Source: Crotalaria pallida
Lineage: Eukaryota > Streptophyta > Magnoliopsida > Fabales > Fabaceae
DNA length: 64,000 bases
Direction of reading: 5' to 3'
NCBI GenBank assembly: GCA_037953625.1
Contig: CM075654.1
Span: forward strand, 50,351,001 to 50,415,000
Shown: in pieces, positions 12,495-23,726 of the stretch
Layout of the letters: each line of letters starts with the position of its first letter
Position numbering within the stretch: the stretch's first letter is position 1
Translations under genes and position numbers: made by a program
The notes under the pieces: generated by a model
The model's database searches: none
What the model was told of the DNA's origin: nothing
Seen by the model: only the letters and a program-made list of their open reading frames with translations

Positions 12495-13155
12495 TTATTT
12501 TGTAGGTAAAATTGAAGTGCAAAAAGTCTACAAGTATTATTCATTATTTGCATCTTCAAGTATCAAAGAGAATGTCTTACAATTGGTATTATTTCTACAA
12601 ATCTCACATTTGGTATCAAGTGAATTTTCACAAGTGGTAATAAGTATTTACAATTTGTGTTGAAAATTCACAAGTGTTGTTATTATATATTTTTCTACAA
12701 TTGATATCATTGTGTGTTCATTATGTGATTATCATGCTATTGTGGTTATTGTGAAATTTCTTTACAATTGATATCATACCTTGTCAAGTGATATTATGAT
12801 TTCAAATTCATTGTTATATTTCTTTTCAATCGGTATCACATTTCAAAGTATATTTCATTGATTAATTGGTATCAATTATGTAGAGAAAGGATTATTGATT
12901 TCTCTTATTTTGACTTAAGATTTTATTGTTATATTACTTTTTGATAATGCCAAAAGGGGGAGAAAAGGTTGTTTTGTTGTTTTTATATAGGGGGAGCTAA
13001 GTTATTGAAGAGAGGGGGAGAATCAAGTTTAACTCAATTGGATTTCAAATGTCAAAAGCATTTATTGAGGGGGAGCAATAGTCTCACCATGTGATCAAAT
13101 GTTTCAACAATCAACAACTTTAAAACATGTTTGTCATCATCAAAAAGGGGGAGAT
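12495..13155 (+). other. Noncoding 3' region of element A with repeated polypurine blocks
   Basis: No ORF of note. Four or five G-rich purine blocks (AAAAGGGGGAGAAAAGG near 12950, GGGGGAGC near 12990, GAGAGGGGGAG near 13012, GAGGGGGAGC near 13068, AAAAAGGGGGAGAT at 13142) precede the 3' LTR. The last is the expected plus-strand primer. Such reiteration resembles what is known for SIRE-type Copia elements. Confidence 0.6.
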
Positions 13156-14326
13156 TGTTAGATCTAGTGTGCATGTGCAGGTGGAGATTGTGAGATCTAT
13201 TATACAAGTGCATGGTTTTGATAATGACAAACATTTTGAACAAACTCAAGTCATGGAGAAGCTCACCTACGAACAACAAAAAACAATGATGAAGAGAGAG
13301 CAAACTCATTAAGATTTAATATGTGTATTGTTTGTAATATCTGTATTTTGATTCTTAGAGTTTCATGAGTTTTGGGTAGAATTATTAGAGGGTAGTGAAT
13401 CTCTATCAAGTGCATGATCATATTATAATTTGAGTATTTCACTTAACCTAAAATCAATAGGTGGCTTGAAGGTTTTTAAGAAAATGTTTAGTTTTGAGAA
13501 AACAAGTTTTTAATCAACTTTTATAGCCAATAATCGATTAAGAGGAAGGGCTAATCGATTATCAGGAGTTTGATCTAGTCTTAATCGATTATCTAGTTTG
13601 AATAATCGATTATCAGCTTTTAACAAAGGGTTAATCGATTATCTGAAAGGCTTAATCGGTTATCACGTACAGAACAGCTTTTAAAACAGTTTTTTCACTT
13701 CACAAAATCAGTTTTTAAGTTTCCTAACTTTTGGGTATTTTATATAAACCTTTTTCTATTCATTGTGAACAACAACAACTTGATTTTCATATCATTTCTA
13801 GAAAGATCAAAGCCACACTATTCTCTCAACTTTCTCTCTCACTTTCTCAAAGATCAAAGTTCTTAGTTTTCATATTCTTTGATCAAGAAACTTTTGAATC
13901 TCAAGTGTAATTGTTCATATTTCTTGAGTGAGATTCAAATAGGTTATTGTGTTTTGAATTGAGTTGTAATCATTGCAAGAGGCAAACTATCTACAACAAA
14001 GAAGAAGTCTTGGTGGTTGTTCATCAAGCAAACTAAGAAGATTTGGAAGTCTTGTTGTGAGGAATCAACAAGCAAGTGCAAGCCTTGTTGTGGGGTTATC
14101 AACAAGAAAGGAAAGAAGGTTAGATTAGAAGTTCAATAGGATTGCAAGACAAGAGTGAGGTATCTCTTGGAGGCTATCAAGAAGGGAGTCTTGAGAGGCA
14201 TTTTCTTGTAATTTGAGAATTCTGATTCCTTATTGAAGAAACTCTCTCTATTGTAATAGAGGGGACTGGATGTAGCTCTCGGTGGTTGAGAGTGAACAAG
14301 CATAAATCTCTAAGCAAGATTCTCTT

Positions 14327-15863
14327 TGTTGAAACTCATGGTTTCCCTTTATGATGTTTTGATGATGACACAACACAACTCAATATATGTTTTTGAACAG
14401 GTTCAGGTACTTTGAAGAATGCGAAGATTGTTTGCCTGATTGAAGACCTAGTCTTTTATGCTTAGAACTCTTTGTAAGGCAAATAGTAATCTAAAAAGCA
14501 CTTAATTATAACCTTATGATGATGACATATTTTTTGTTCTTGAAAAACCTAGAAGAAGTATTTTTAAACCTCTGCTCTAGGAAAATCTTTATGAAAATGT
14601 TTTGCAAAAACCCTTGGTTACAAATTTTCATGAAAATCTGTTTTTAATGTGGAGTAATCGATTACCCCTTCTGGAATAATTGATTACTTGATGCAACTTA
14701 TAACCAGAGAGTAAGTAATGGATTAATTAGGTTCTTGTAATGGATTACTTCCTTGAACTAGTCATTTAAGTGACAACAATCGATTACTTAAAGTTGCTAA
14801 TCGATTACCTTTTAATGCTGCAACTTTTATGAAAAACCTGAGAGCAAGTAATCGATTAATCTGACCAAAGTAATCGATTACTCTTTTCAAAATTTTGAAA
14901 AACGTGCTGAAATCAATTTGATTCCCAAATTGATTTATTTCCTTTTCTGGATGATCACGATTCTGATTTGCAGCAGCTTCTTCTACCTTTTTAAAAAACA
15001 CACCATCACTCACATTCATGGATTCTCTTCTTCTCCTTCTCTCTTCTTTGAAAAATTCTTAGAGAAGAAAATCATCATCATCATCATCATATTGATTTGA
15101 TATTGAGTTTGCTTAAGATTATTCTTTTGTCATAGGACTCTATTGTAGTATCTGCTCTATCTAGAGAGCTTCATTGTTAGTTGCACACATTTCTTCGTGC
15201 AAATCCATTTGATTGTAAGGGGTGTGACAACCTTAGATATTAAGGAGTTTTTTCCCTTAGGATTGAACGTGTGTCGCGTTCATAGGGTGAGTTAACCCTG
15301 TTTTATTGGGTAGCGCTATACGAACGGTGGGATTCCTAGTAGTTAGGCTATTTTGTTGAGGTCCCTGGCGAACGGTGGGATTCCTAGTAGCTTGCGGGGC
15401 ACTCTGGATGTACTTGGGGACGTGTTGCGTCTTGGCTTAGTGAAAAGCTCAAGTGGGTCGCTTGAGGACTGATGTAGGCGTTGTTTGCCAAACCAGGATA
15501 AAAATCCCCGGTTCAATTTTCTCTATCCCTCATCTCTTTTATTTCCGCATGTTTATTTTTGTGTTGATTATAAGTTTCGCGGATAAAAGCTATTTTCACA
15601 TTTTAATCTATTTAGCTCGTGTTTTACATTTTTGTGTTTTATGTCTTCGATCACGCGTATTATAAGTTTTACCTATTAATATTAAATAACGTGTTTTTAT
15701 TTGCTTAAAATCGTTTTCCATTTGTTCTTTAAGTCTTCCGCTCGTTTAATCTCTGTTAATCTTTTTAAGAACGTTTGTTGCGATTGAATTTCAAAGTTTT
15801 TATAAACACCCAATTCACCCCCCTCTTGGGTGACTCTAGCCAATACCACAAATTATTCCAACA
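14327..15863 (+). repeat. 5' LTR of element B
   Basis: 1537 bp, starting TGTTGAAACTCATGG and ending ATTATTCCAACA. Very similar to 20948-22485. It contains several TAATCGATTA-type motifs (14660-14880) and no coding frame. Confidence 0.88.
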
Positions 15864-15962
15864 ATTGGTATCAAAGCTTCGTGCTCTGGTAACAAGCTTA
15901 ATCGCTTGAGTGAAAGATCCTTTGTGGTTTGGCTTATTGGGATATTTGTTTTTGATTTTAAA

Positions 15963-17354
15963 ATGGAGGGTTATTTATTCAATGATGCACCAATTTTCAA
16001 TGGAGAAAATTATGCATATTTGAGTGCTAGAATGAAGTTTTATCTGCAGTCAATTAATTATCGTTTGTGGTTTATTGTGCAAAATGGTTTTGATTTAAAC
16101 CCAAAAAATGTTTTAAACGAATTTGACAAAAAATGTTTTGCCTTGAATATTCAAGCTATGCAGATTTTAAGAAATGTCTTAAACGATGATGCATATGCTA
16201 TGATCAAGGATTGTGTTAATGCTAAATTTATTTGGGATACTTTACACACATGCTATGCTACTGATGATCTTTTAGAAAGTGTAAGTGTTCACAGGTACAA
16301 CCTGGAAACTCAGTTAGAGACAAGTTCAAAGGATGAATTAAATATCTCCCATGATGAAGTTTTGAATGATAATATCAATAGCATGAGGAGCAATTCGTCA
16401 GATGATGATGATGAGTTAGAAAGTTTATTTGAAGCATTCTTGGAATATCACTTGGAATCAAGTTCTTCAGATGAAGAGTTTGTAGACAACAAAATTGAAC
16501 CATACTCATACACTCCTCACGAGGTAACTATAATTGATTCTGTTCCCAAAATCCTCATATTACTCATAATGATTTCGTTGGAAAATAGCACCTCTACAAA
16601 TATTGAAAATTGCAATTTTATTGAAGAATCAGTTGAGGTTGCTTCTTGTGATTCTCAGCGTATTTCAAAATCCGTTTGCTCCAACTCCTTATTTGACAAT
16701 TCTGATAAGAATTTGGAAATTCAAAAGTCAAGTAAAGTAGTTGTCAAATGTGATTCTGAATACAAGGATCATAAGTCTATGTTTTACAAAAATGATTTTA
16801 GAAAATTCAAAGCATCTCCCAAACCCATTGTTTGTAATTATTGTGGACGTTCGGGTCACATTTCTCATTTATGCTTTTATAAGAGAAATTATCATATGAG
16901 AAATAAAATGAAATAGGTTCCAATAACTTCTAAGGAATCCAAGACTAATCCCCCTGGACCCAAATTGAGATGGGTACCAAAAGTTTCTCCTTGTAACAGG
17001 AATGTAGAAAATATTTTGCCCAAGGAAAAACCAAGAGGAAATCAAAGAGAGAATTACTTCAAAATGACTCGGTGGATCTCTAATGATAGATGGAGTGACC
17101 AAAAGAAGATAGCGTCAACAAGAACCAAAGCTTTCACTGAAAGAAATGAAAAATTCACCTTGATGAAAAATGAGAAAAGAAATCAATGGTCTAAGACAAA
17201 ATCTCCATGGCACACAAGGTTTGAGAAAAGGAAGCAATGGCCTAAGGCAAAATCTCCATGGCACACAAAGTTTGAGGTAAACAAGTCATATTCTTATTAT
17301 AACCATGATTATTCAAGAGCATACTTTGACTATTCCAAGTTATATTATATTTGA
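15963..17354 (+). pseudogene. Copia gag of element B, with an in-frame TAG
   Basis: Start chosen at the ATG at 15963 (MEGYLF...PIFNGENYAY), 85 bases after the primer site; an upstream in-frame ATG at 15906 is less typical. N-terminal part resembles the Copia gag domain (ARMKFYLQSI, FIWDTLHTCY). Next comes a long Ser/Asp/Glu-rich stretch, then a CCHC zinc knuckle CNYCGRSGHISHLC near residue 300. A TAG at 16914-16916 interrupts the frame. The same frame continues (NPPGPKLRWVPK, a hallmark just after the second gag knuckle) through basic KSPWHT repeats to 17354. Whether the TAG is decay or readthrough is unknown. No protease motif follows. Confidence 0.72.
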
Positions 17355-19097
17355 AAACAAATCATGTGTGGCAAATTTTTTTTCATTTTTTTTCTTGACA
17401 CATGATACTCATATCTTGGAAAAGTGGAGTACTTCACTCATAATGTGTTACTTAGTGCAAACTTGAGTTGATTAAGTTGGCATCTAAATGCATATTATGA
17501 TTGAACTTGATATAACTCATAGTTATAAAGGAGTATATGATCTTGTGTTCTACCCCTAATGTTCATATCTTTTACTTCAATAGCTCTTATTGTTTATTGT
17601 GATAAATTATCTAACTTGAGCGTTGGAGATATCCAGAACCATCTGTTTTGCAGGAAACAGTTTCCCCTAAAGGTAAGTTGACCACAAGCTAATGTCACTC
17701 ATATTCCCTTAGCATCAGCAAATCCTATTCAGAGAATGCAAAGAAGCTTGGTTAAGCAAAGAAAGAAGAATTTTGGAAATTTGAGCAGAAGTAATCGATT
17801 ACTCTGCAACAGTAATCGATTACCCAGTGAGTTTGTGCAACAAATCTGATCAATTGAAGACATGTAATCGAGTACAGGGCTGTGTTTAACCGATTAAATC
17901 TGCAGCATCATGCAATCCATCAGAGGCGAAGTAATCGATTAAAAGGTCTAAAGTAATCGATTAAATGGCAGAAAATAATCGATTAGAGCCAGCTCAGTAA
18001 TCGATTAGAGGTGTTGCATCAAGTTCTGACCAGAGGAGGCATAATCGATTAAAAGCAAGTAATTAATCGATTAAATGAGGAAAGTAATCGATTAAACCAC
18101 TGCTACTAATCGATTACCAGCTACAATTCTGAAAAAAAAGGGAAAATAGAAGAACTCGTGTGGACCATGGGCCTTGACTCGTTTTGACCATGTGGACCTT
18201 TCCTTGACTTTAAACCCTAGCCACATATCCTCTCATACTCTCTCTCTCTCTTTCCAACACAAAAATCATGCCTCTCCCTTCCTCCTTCCATGATACTCTC
18301 TTCTTCTTCCTTCATCTTATATTTCTTCTTCCTCCATCAACAACCTGCATAGCCTCTTTCATAAAACCTCCACCATTATCACTCATTGTTACTCCCTCAC
18401 TCTTAAACCTTCTCCTTCTTCCTCCTTCCCTCAAAACCGAACCTCTATCTCTTCTCCTCTCCCACTCGGTTTCTCTCTCCTCTCTTCCACCAACCACCAT
18501 TAAAACCACCATTGTTGAAACCTTCATAACCACCATAACCTTCTTCTTAGCAAGTCCTTGGTTCACTGGTTCTTTGGTTTTCAAGGGTGCAACTCGGTTC
18601 ATTGTCTCTCTTCTCTCTGATTCATCTGGTTCAGTGAAGACATTGGTTCAGTGCTCCCTGGTTCTTCTTGCGGTTCAGTCGTCTGGTTCAGTGAGTATAT
18701 GGTTGCTTTGGATCTGGTTCAGCTTCGGTTCATTGGCATTCTGGTCCTCTCCTCACGGTTCAGAGTATTGGGTCGGTGTACCTTCTGATAGTGTTTCAGT
18801 TGCTCCGGTTCAGTGTTTCAGTTTCTGGTTCAGACGGTTCAGTTCCTCTCCGGTTTAGGTTTTTCGGCTTATTGCCTTGTCTTCTTCAGTATCTCTGTGT
18901 TCATAGTTATGATATGCTGCTACTGTGATGGTTTTCAGAATTTGATATTGTTGCATTCAGTAGTTGTCATTCACATTATAGTCTGGGTTTTGTGCTGAAG
19001 AATCTGTATTTGCTGGATTATCTGTGCTACATTAAGTTGATTAGTTTTGCTGGTTCAGAATCTACCTTCGTTTGAGAATATCCCAGTTTGTATGATC
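17355..19097 (+). other. Noncoding middle of element B: TAATCGATTA cluster and a leader-like region
   Basis: Here pol would be expected but is absent. 17792-18116 contains ten exact TAATCGATTA sites in about 325 bp, plus degenerate ones. From 18170 the sequence becomes CT-rich (AAACCCTAG, CTCTCTCTC) and looks like a plant 5' leader. The open frame at 18268-18858 is low-complexity Leu/Ser/Pro and has no recognisable domain, so I do not call it a gene. 18600-18850 repeats GGTTCAGT-like words. Confidence 0.5.
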
Positions 19098-20376
19098 ATG
19101 TCTACTCGTCGTACAAAAAGAAGTGCTATTATTGATGAATCTGATGATGATGAGCCATCACCTCCTGTTGTTCAAAATCAAGCTCAACCTTCTTCCAGTC
19201 GTGCTGCTAGGCCATCTAGACCCAGACAGAGTGAAGCCGGTCCTTCTGCACCACCTCCTCCGGTTCATCATCCCGTTGCTGTAGAAAAGCTAAATCGTTG
19301 GTTTTCAAATCCGACTCAAATTGCGGATTATGAAAAATATTTTGCAGCATGTTCGGTGATCTCTCCAAGATTCCTAGTTGCAGAAACCTTTGATGATGAA
19401 GACTGCCGTAGTGCTCCTAAAGGAAAAAGAACTGTTTGAGTTTAGCACTATCGGGGGCGATTATTATGAAGACTTGGTCAGGGTTTTCTACACTAATCTT
19501 GTTTGGAACTCTGAGGAGAATGTTCTGTATTCTGAGGTCAAGGGCAGAAGCATCAAAATAAATTTGAACACATGGAAAAACATCACTCATTTGCCCATGG
19601 ATGGAATCACGTATACTGGCTCTAGTTCAGACAATTTGTGGGGAGATGAGTATGATAAGAAAGCGGCTAAAGAAGAATTCATCGATGACAGAATACCTTC
19701 TGGGAAGACTTTGACTTCGGGGAATCTTAAGTTTGAGTTTCGTGTACTTCATTTCATTATCAATCGTTGTCTCATTCCTCGTCAGGGTAATTACTTCAGG
19801 CTGATGGATACTGACTACATTATTTTATGGGCTTGGTCCCACAACAAACCCATAAACTGGGGTTGGTATGTCCTGAATCATATGATTGATACAGCTAGAA
19901 AAGTTCGTCGCTCTATCGACCAGAATATGAAGCTGAAGACAACCAAACTACCTTATGCTCCTCTGATTACTCACATCCTGAGACGTTTCCGGATTCCGGT
20001 TAATGGAGAAGCTAGGATTGCTCCCAATGCCGACATGCGAATGGATACAAACTTCTTGGGAAACATGGGTTGGGTAAACATAGAAGGTAGGGGTTGGATA
20101 CCAAAATCGCATCGTCGAGAGCGAAAGTCTACTCATGCCTACAACCCTGATGAAGAGGAACAACAACAACAAGAAGAAGAAGCTCATGATCCTGACTTCA
20201 CATCGCTACAAGCTATTTATCCGCCTGATCATATACCTCCGTACATGCAGCTCTTCATGGATGATGTTAGAGAGTATATGAGGCGTTCTGATGACCATAT
20301 GCGTTCAGTGGATTCCTCTCTTGCTCAGCTCACCTCCGGTATGGAACAGATGCATGTCAACATGGAGGCAATGTAG
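19098..20376 (+). pseudogene. Plant transposon-protein ORF (PF20167/Transposase_32-like) in the env position of element B
   Basis: Two overlapping frames form one broken protein. Frame 1 (ATG 19098, MSTRRTKR, an acidic and Pro/Ser-rich N-terminus, then LNRWFSNPTQIADYEKYF...SPRFLVAETF) stops at 19439. Frame 2 takes over near 19410 (GGDYYEDLVRVFYTNL, VKGRSIKINLNTW, FIINRCLIPRQGNY, YAPLITHILRRFRI) and ends at 20376 with a polar EQQQQ region and a possible coiled coil. The order 'YYEDLVR.FY - GR.I.IN...W - P - LIT..' matches, from memory, the plant transposon-protein family PF20167. Its role is unknown. Location between gag and the polypurine tract mimics envelope-like ORFs of SIRE-type elements, but I see no signal peptide or membrane anchor. 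One frameshift near 19400-19415. Confidence 0.65.
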
Positions 20377-20947
20377 CAGGACATCTATCACCTGAGGCAT
20401 CAGAATCGACCACCATTCCAGTGATCATTAGCTTGTGGCTCCACTCTTTGATCATCTTATTATTACTTGCTATCTGGATTATTTTTAGTATTTGCTATCG
20501 TAACCCCTAGTACTTTTGTTTAACTGTTTTTGGATTTCGCTTTTTATTTTCTCTGACATGTTTTGGATATTTCGGTTTGACTTATCATGACAATTTCACG
20601 TTATTTGGTTTTCTATTCATCTATTGTGTCATGTGATGTCTATTTGCACTTTGCTGGATATTTCACCTTTTTGATGATGTCAAAAGGGGGAGAAATATGC
20701 GGAGAAATATGTCATGTTTTATGTCATGAGAAAAGTATGAGCAAAACAGGTTAACAGGAACAGGTTGAATAGGTTCATGATTATTCATGAATTCAGGGGG
20801 AGTTATGAGCTAGAGTTATGATTCAGTGAATTTTGTGCTCCTTGTGTGGAGTTGTGCTCTTACGTGTTAAAGAGCTGAATATTTTTTATATATCATGTAC
20901 TAACCTTGGTTTTGCAGGTAGTGTTTGTCATCATCAAAAAAGGGGAG
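20377..20947 (+). other. 3' noncoding region of element B
   Basis: AT/CT-rich; carries AAAAGGGGGAGAA (about 20683), CAGGGGGAGTT (about 20796) and the final polypurine tract TCATCATCAAAAAAGGGGAG ending at 20947. Confidence 0.6.
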
Positions 20948-22485
20948 TGTTGGAACTCATGGTTTCCCTTTATGATGTTTTGATGATGACACAACACAAC
21001 TCAATATATGTTTTTGAACAGGTTCAGGTACTTTGAAGAATGCGAAGATTGTTTTCCTGATTGAAGACCTAGTCTTTTAGGCTTAGAACTCTTTGTAAGG
21101 CAAATACTAATCTAAAAAGCACTTAAATATAACCTTATGATGATGACATATTTTTTGTTCTTGAAAAACCTAGAAGAAGTATTTTTAAACCTCTGCTCCA
21201 GAAAAATCTTTATGAAAATGTTTTGCGAAAACCTTTGGTTACAAATTTTCATGAAAATCTGTTTTTAATGTGGAGTAATCGATACCCCTTCTGGAATAAT
21301 CAATTACTTGATGCAACTTGTAACCAGAGAGTAAGTAATGGATTAATTAGGTTCTTGTAATGGATTACTTCCTTGAACTGGTCATTTAAGTGACAGTAAT
21401 CGATTACTTGAAGCTGCTAATCGATTACCTTTTAATGTTGCAACTTTTATGAAAAACCTGAGAGCAAGTAATCGATTAATCTGACCAAAGTAATCGATTA
21501 CTCTTTTCAAAATTTTGAAAAACGTGCTGAAATCAATCTGATTCCCAGGATGATTTATTTCCTTTTCTGGATGATCATGATTCTGATTTGCAGCAGCTTC
21601 TTCTACCTTTTTAAAAAACACACCATCACTCACATTCATGGATTCTCTTCTTCTCCTTCTCTCTTCTTTGAAAAATTCTTAGAGAAGAAAATCATCATCA
21701 TCATCATATTGGTTTGATATTGAGTTTGCTTAAGATTATTCTTTTGTCATAGGACTCTATTGTAGTATCTGCTCTATCTAGAGAGCTTCATTGTTAGTTG
21801 CACACATTTCTTCGTGCAAATCCATTTGATTGTAAGGGGTGTGACAACCTTAGATATTAAGGAGTGTTTTCCCTTAGGATTGAACGTGTGTCACGTTCAT
21901 AGGGTGAGTTAACCCTGTTGTATTGGGTAGCGCTATACGAACGGTGGGATTCCTAGTAGTTAGGCTATTTTGTTCGAGGTCCTTGACGAACGGTGGTATT
22001 CCTAGTAGCTTGCGGGCGCTCTGGATGTACTTGGGGACGCATTGCGTCTTGGCTTAGTGAAAAGCTCAAGTGGGTGGCTTGAGGACTGGATGTAGGCGTT
22101 GTTTTCCGAACCAGGATAAAAATCCCCGGTGCAATTTTCTCTATCCCTTATCTCTTTTATTTCAGCATGTTTATTTTTGTGTTGATTATAAGTTTCGCGG
22201 ATAAAATCTATTTTCACGTTTTAATCTATTTAGTTCGTGTTTTGCGTTTTTGTGTTTTATGTCTTCAATCACACGTATTATAAGTTTTACCTATTAATAT
22301 TAAATATCGTGTTTTTATTTGCTTAAAATCGTTTTTCATTCGTTCTTTAAGTCTTCCGCTCGCTTAATCTCTGTTAATCTTTTTAAGAACGTTTGTTGCG
22401 ATTGAATTTCAAAGTTTTTATAAACACTCAATTCACCCCCCCCCCTCTTGGGTGACTCTAGCCAATACCACCAATTATTCCAACA
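20948..22485 (+). repeat. 3' LTR of element B
   Basis: 1538 bp, TGTTGGAACTC to CCAACA. Nearly colinear with the 5' LTR, with scattered substitutions and small indels such as a longer C-run near 22436-22445. Confidence 0.88.
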
Positions 22486-22942
22486 CTCTTCCCTTAACTC
22501 TTTAATATTTGTTATTTCATATTGTTCTTGATTGAAAACCTAGAAAAGATTGATTTTTTAATAATTGATTGAATTAGGTTTTAATTGTTCAAATTGATTT
22601 AGGGAAAACCTTTTTCATAACCTAGGTAATCATTAACAATCTTGGTGTTAATCAATTCTGTGCTATCTCTGATATTCTATGTTAATTGATTGATTTTCGT
22701 TTTCGATTGAAAAGTGATTTTTTCTGTTTCTGTAATGAATAATCGATTATCCACTTTGCATAATCGATTAACTGAAAATATGTTGTCAGGTCATAATCGA
22801 TTATCACTTGTCTTAATCGATTAAGAGCTTCAGAATTTGTAAAAATCATTTGTTTTAATTGTTTCGATTTGTTTTATTCGAAAATCTTTCAAGGTTTCTC
22901 TAACACCTATTCAACCCCCCTTCTAGGTGTTCTCCTAGTGTT

Positions 22943-23726
22943 TTCCTTCAAATCAAGAACAATTCCTAAATTAGTAACTATCAGATCTCTCATGTTTAGT
23001 TACCGTTTATTTTTCCGATTATTAATTCTCAATCTCTCAAGTAATTAAATTACCGAATAAATAATTTATTAAGAACATGGAATTAATTAGTTGTATAACT
23101 AACCAATTAGATCTCTCTGTGTTGAATAGTTATACCGTTGAATTGCATGGCCTATTTTAAATCCTAATTCTGATTAGTAACTTAGAAAATCCACAACATA
23201 AATTGCGCAGGTTTATGTGATAAAAACACAATCAACACTTGATTTAAAAAACAGGAAAACACTAAATCATAAATTAAAATAAGTTACACCATAAAATTTA
23301 CACCATGTTCCTAACAAGAGGTTTTAGTTACACATAGAAATAAAGAAAACAGAAGCAAAGAGAAAACCTCATATCATAGACAATACAGGTTAACTCTCCA
23401 AGAGACCTTCAATCTTCACGCAGATCTCTCTTGTAGTGATGATCTCCAATCTTTGTGCCTTGCCTCCTTCCTCTCAATAGATGACCTCTCTCTCTAATCC
23501 TAATTGAATTCTATGATCTCAAAACCCCTGAAAACTATTTACAAATCCTCTATTTAAAGAGTAAAACAAATCCTAAAATAAATCTTAATTAAATCTAGTA
23601 GATAAGGTCCATGTTTATCTTCTAATTTCTGACCAAGTCTAAGATATGAAGCCAAATTAGACTTCTCTTCTTCTACTTTGTTCAGAATCTGGTCAAATTG
23701 GGCCTCCATTAGGTACGCGCGCCCCT
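22943..23726 (-). repeat. LTR1 of element C, left part (truncated)
   Basis: Colinear with 35866-36655 and 40246-41031. It begins abruptly next to the end of the element A LTR and is cut at 23726 by element D. Its missing piece continues at 32300. Confidence 0.8.

Larger units (their letters stand above)
14322..22490 (+). mobile_element. Copia-type element B, nonautonomous, inserted in the 3' LTR of A
   Basis: Body 14327-22485: 5' LTR 14327-15863 (TGTTGAAACTC to CCAACA) and 3' LTR 20948-22485. The 5-bp duplication CTCTT sits at 14322-14326 and 22486-22490. The primer-binding site TGGTATCAAAGC (15866-15877) fits initiator tRNA-Met, one base off the usual TATCAGAG. The polypurine tract AAAAAAGGGGAG ends at 20947. 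The internal region encodes a gag and a second ORF in the env position but no pol. Confidence 0.88.
8949..22943 (+). mobile_element. Copia element A (gag only, no pol), with nested B and MITE
   Basis: 5' LTR 8949-about 10416. The 3' LTR starts TGTTAGATC at 13156, runs to 14326, is interrupted by element B, and resumes from 22486 to about 22943. The 5' LTR begins TATTAGATC, apparently a G-to-A change in the terminal TG. About 150 bp of the 5' LTR end, the primer site and the gag start are deleted at about 10416. The 3' polypurine tract (AAAAAGGGGGAGAT, 13142-13155) directly precedes the 3' LTR. Internal coding is gag only. Style of gag and repeated polypurine blocks suggest the SIRE/Maximus lineage (inference). 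No flanking duplication was found at the A ends. Confidence 0.75.

Noticed and set aside
18268..18858. Open frame of 196 residues in element B
   Set aside because: Low-complexity Leu/Ser/Pro and repeated GSV/VQ words from CT-rich leader DNA. No recognisable domain.
19098..20376. Retroviral-type envelope gene in element B
   Set aside because: No signal peptide, membrane anchor or glycoprotein-like pattern is visible; a plant transposon-protein domain fits better.
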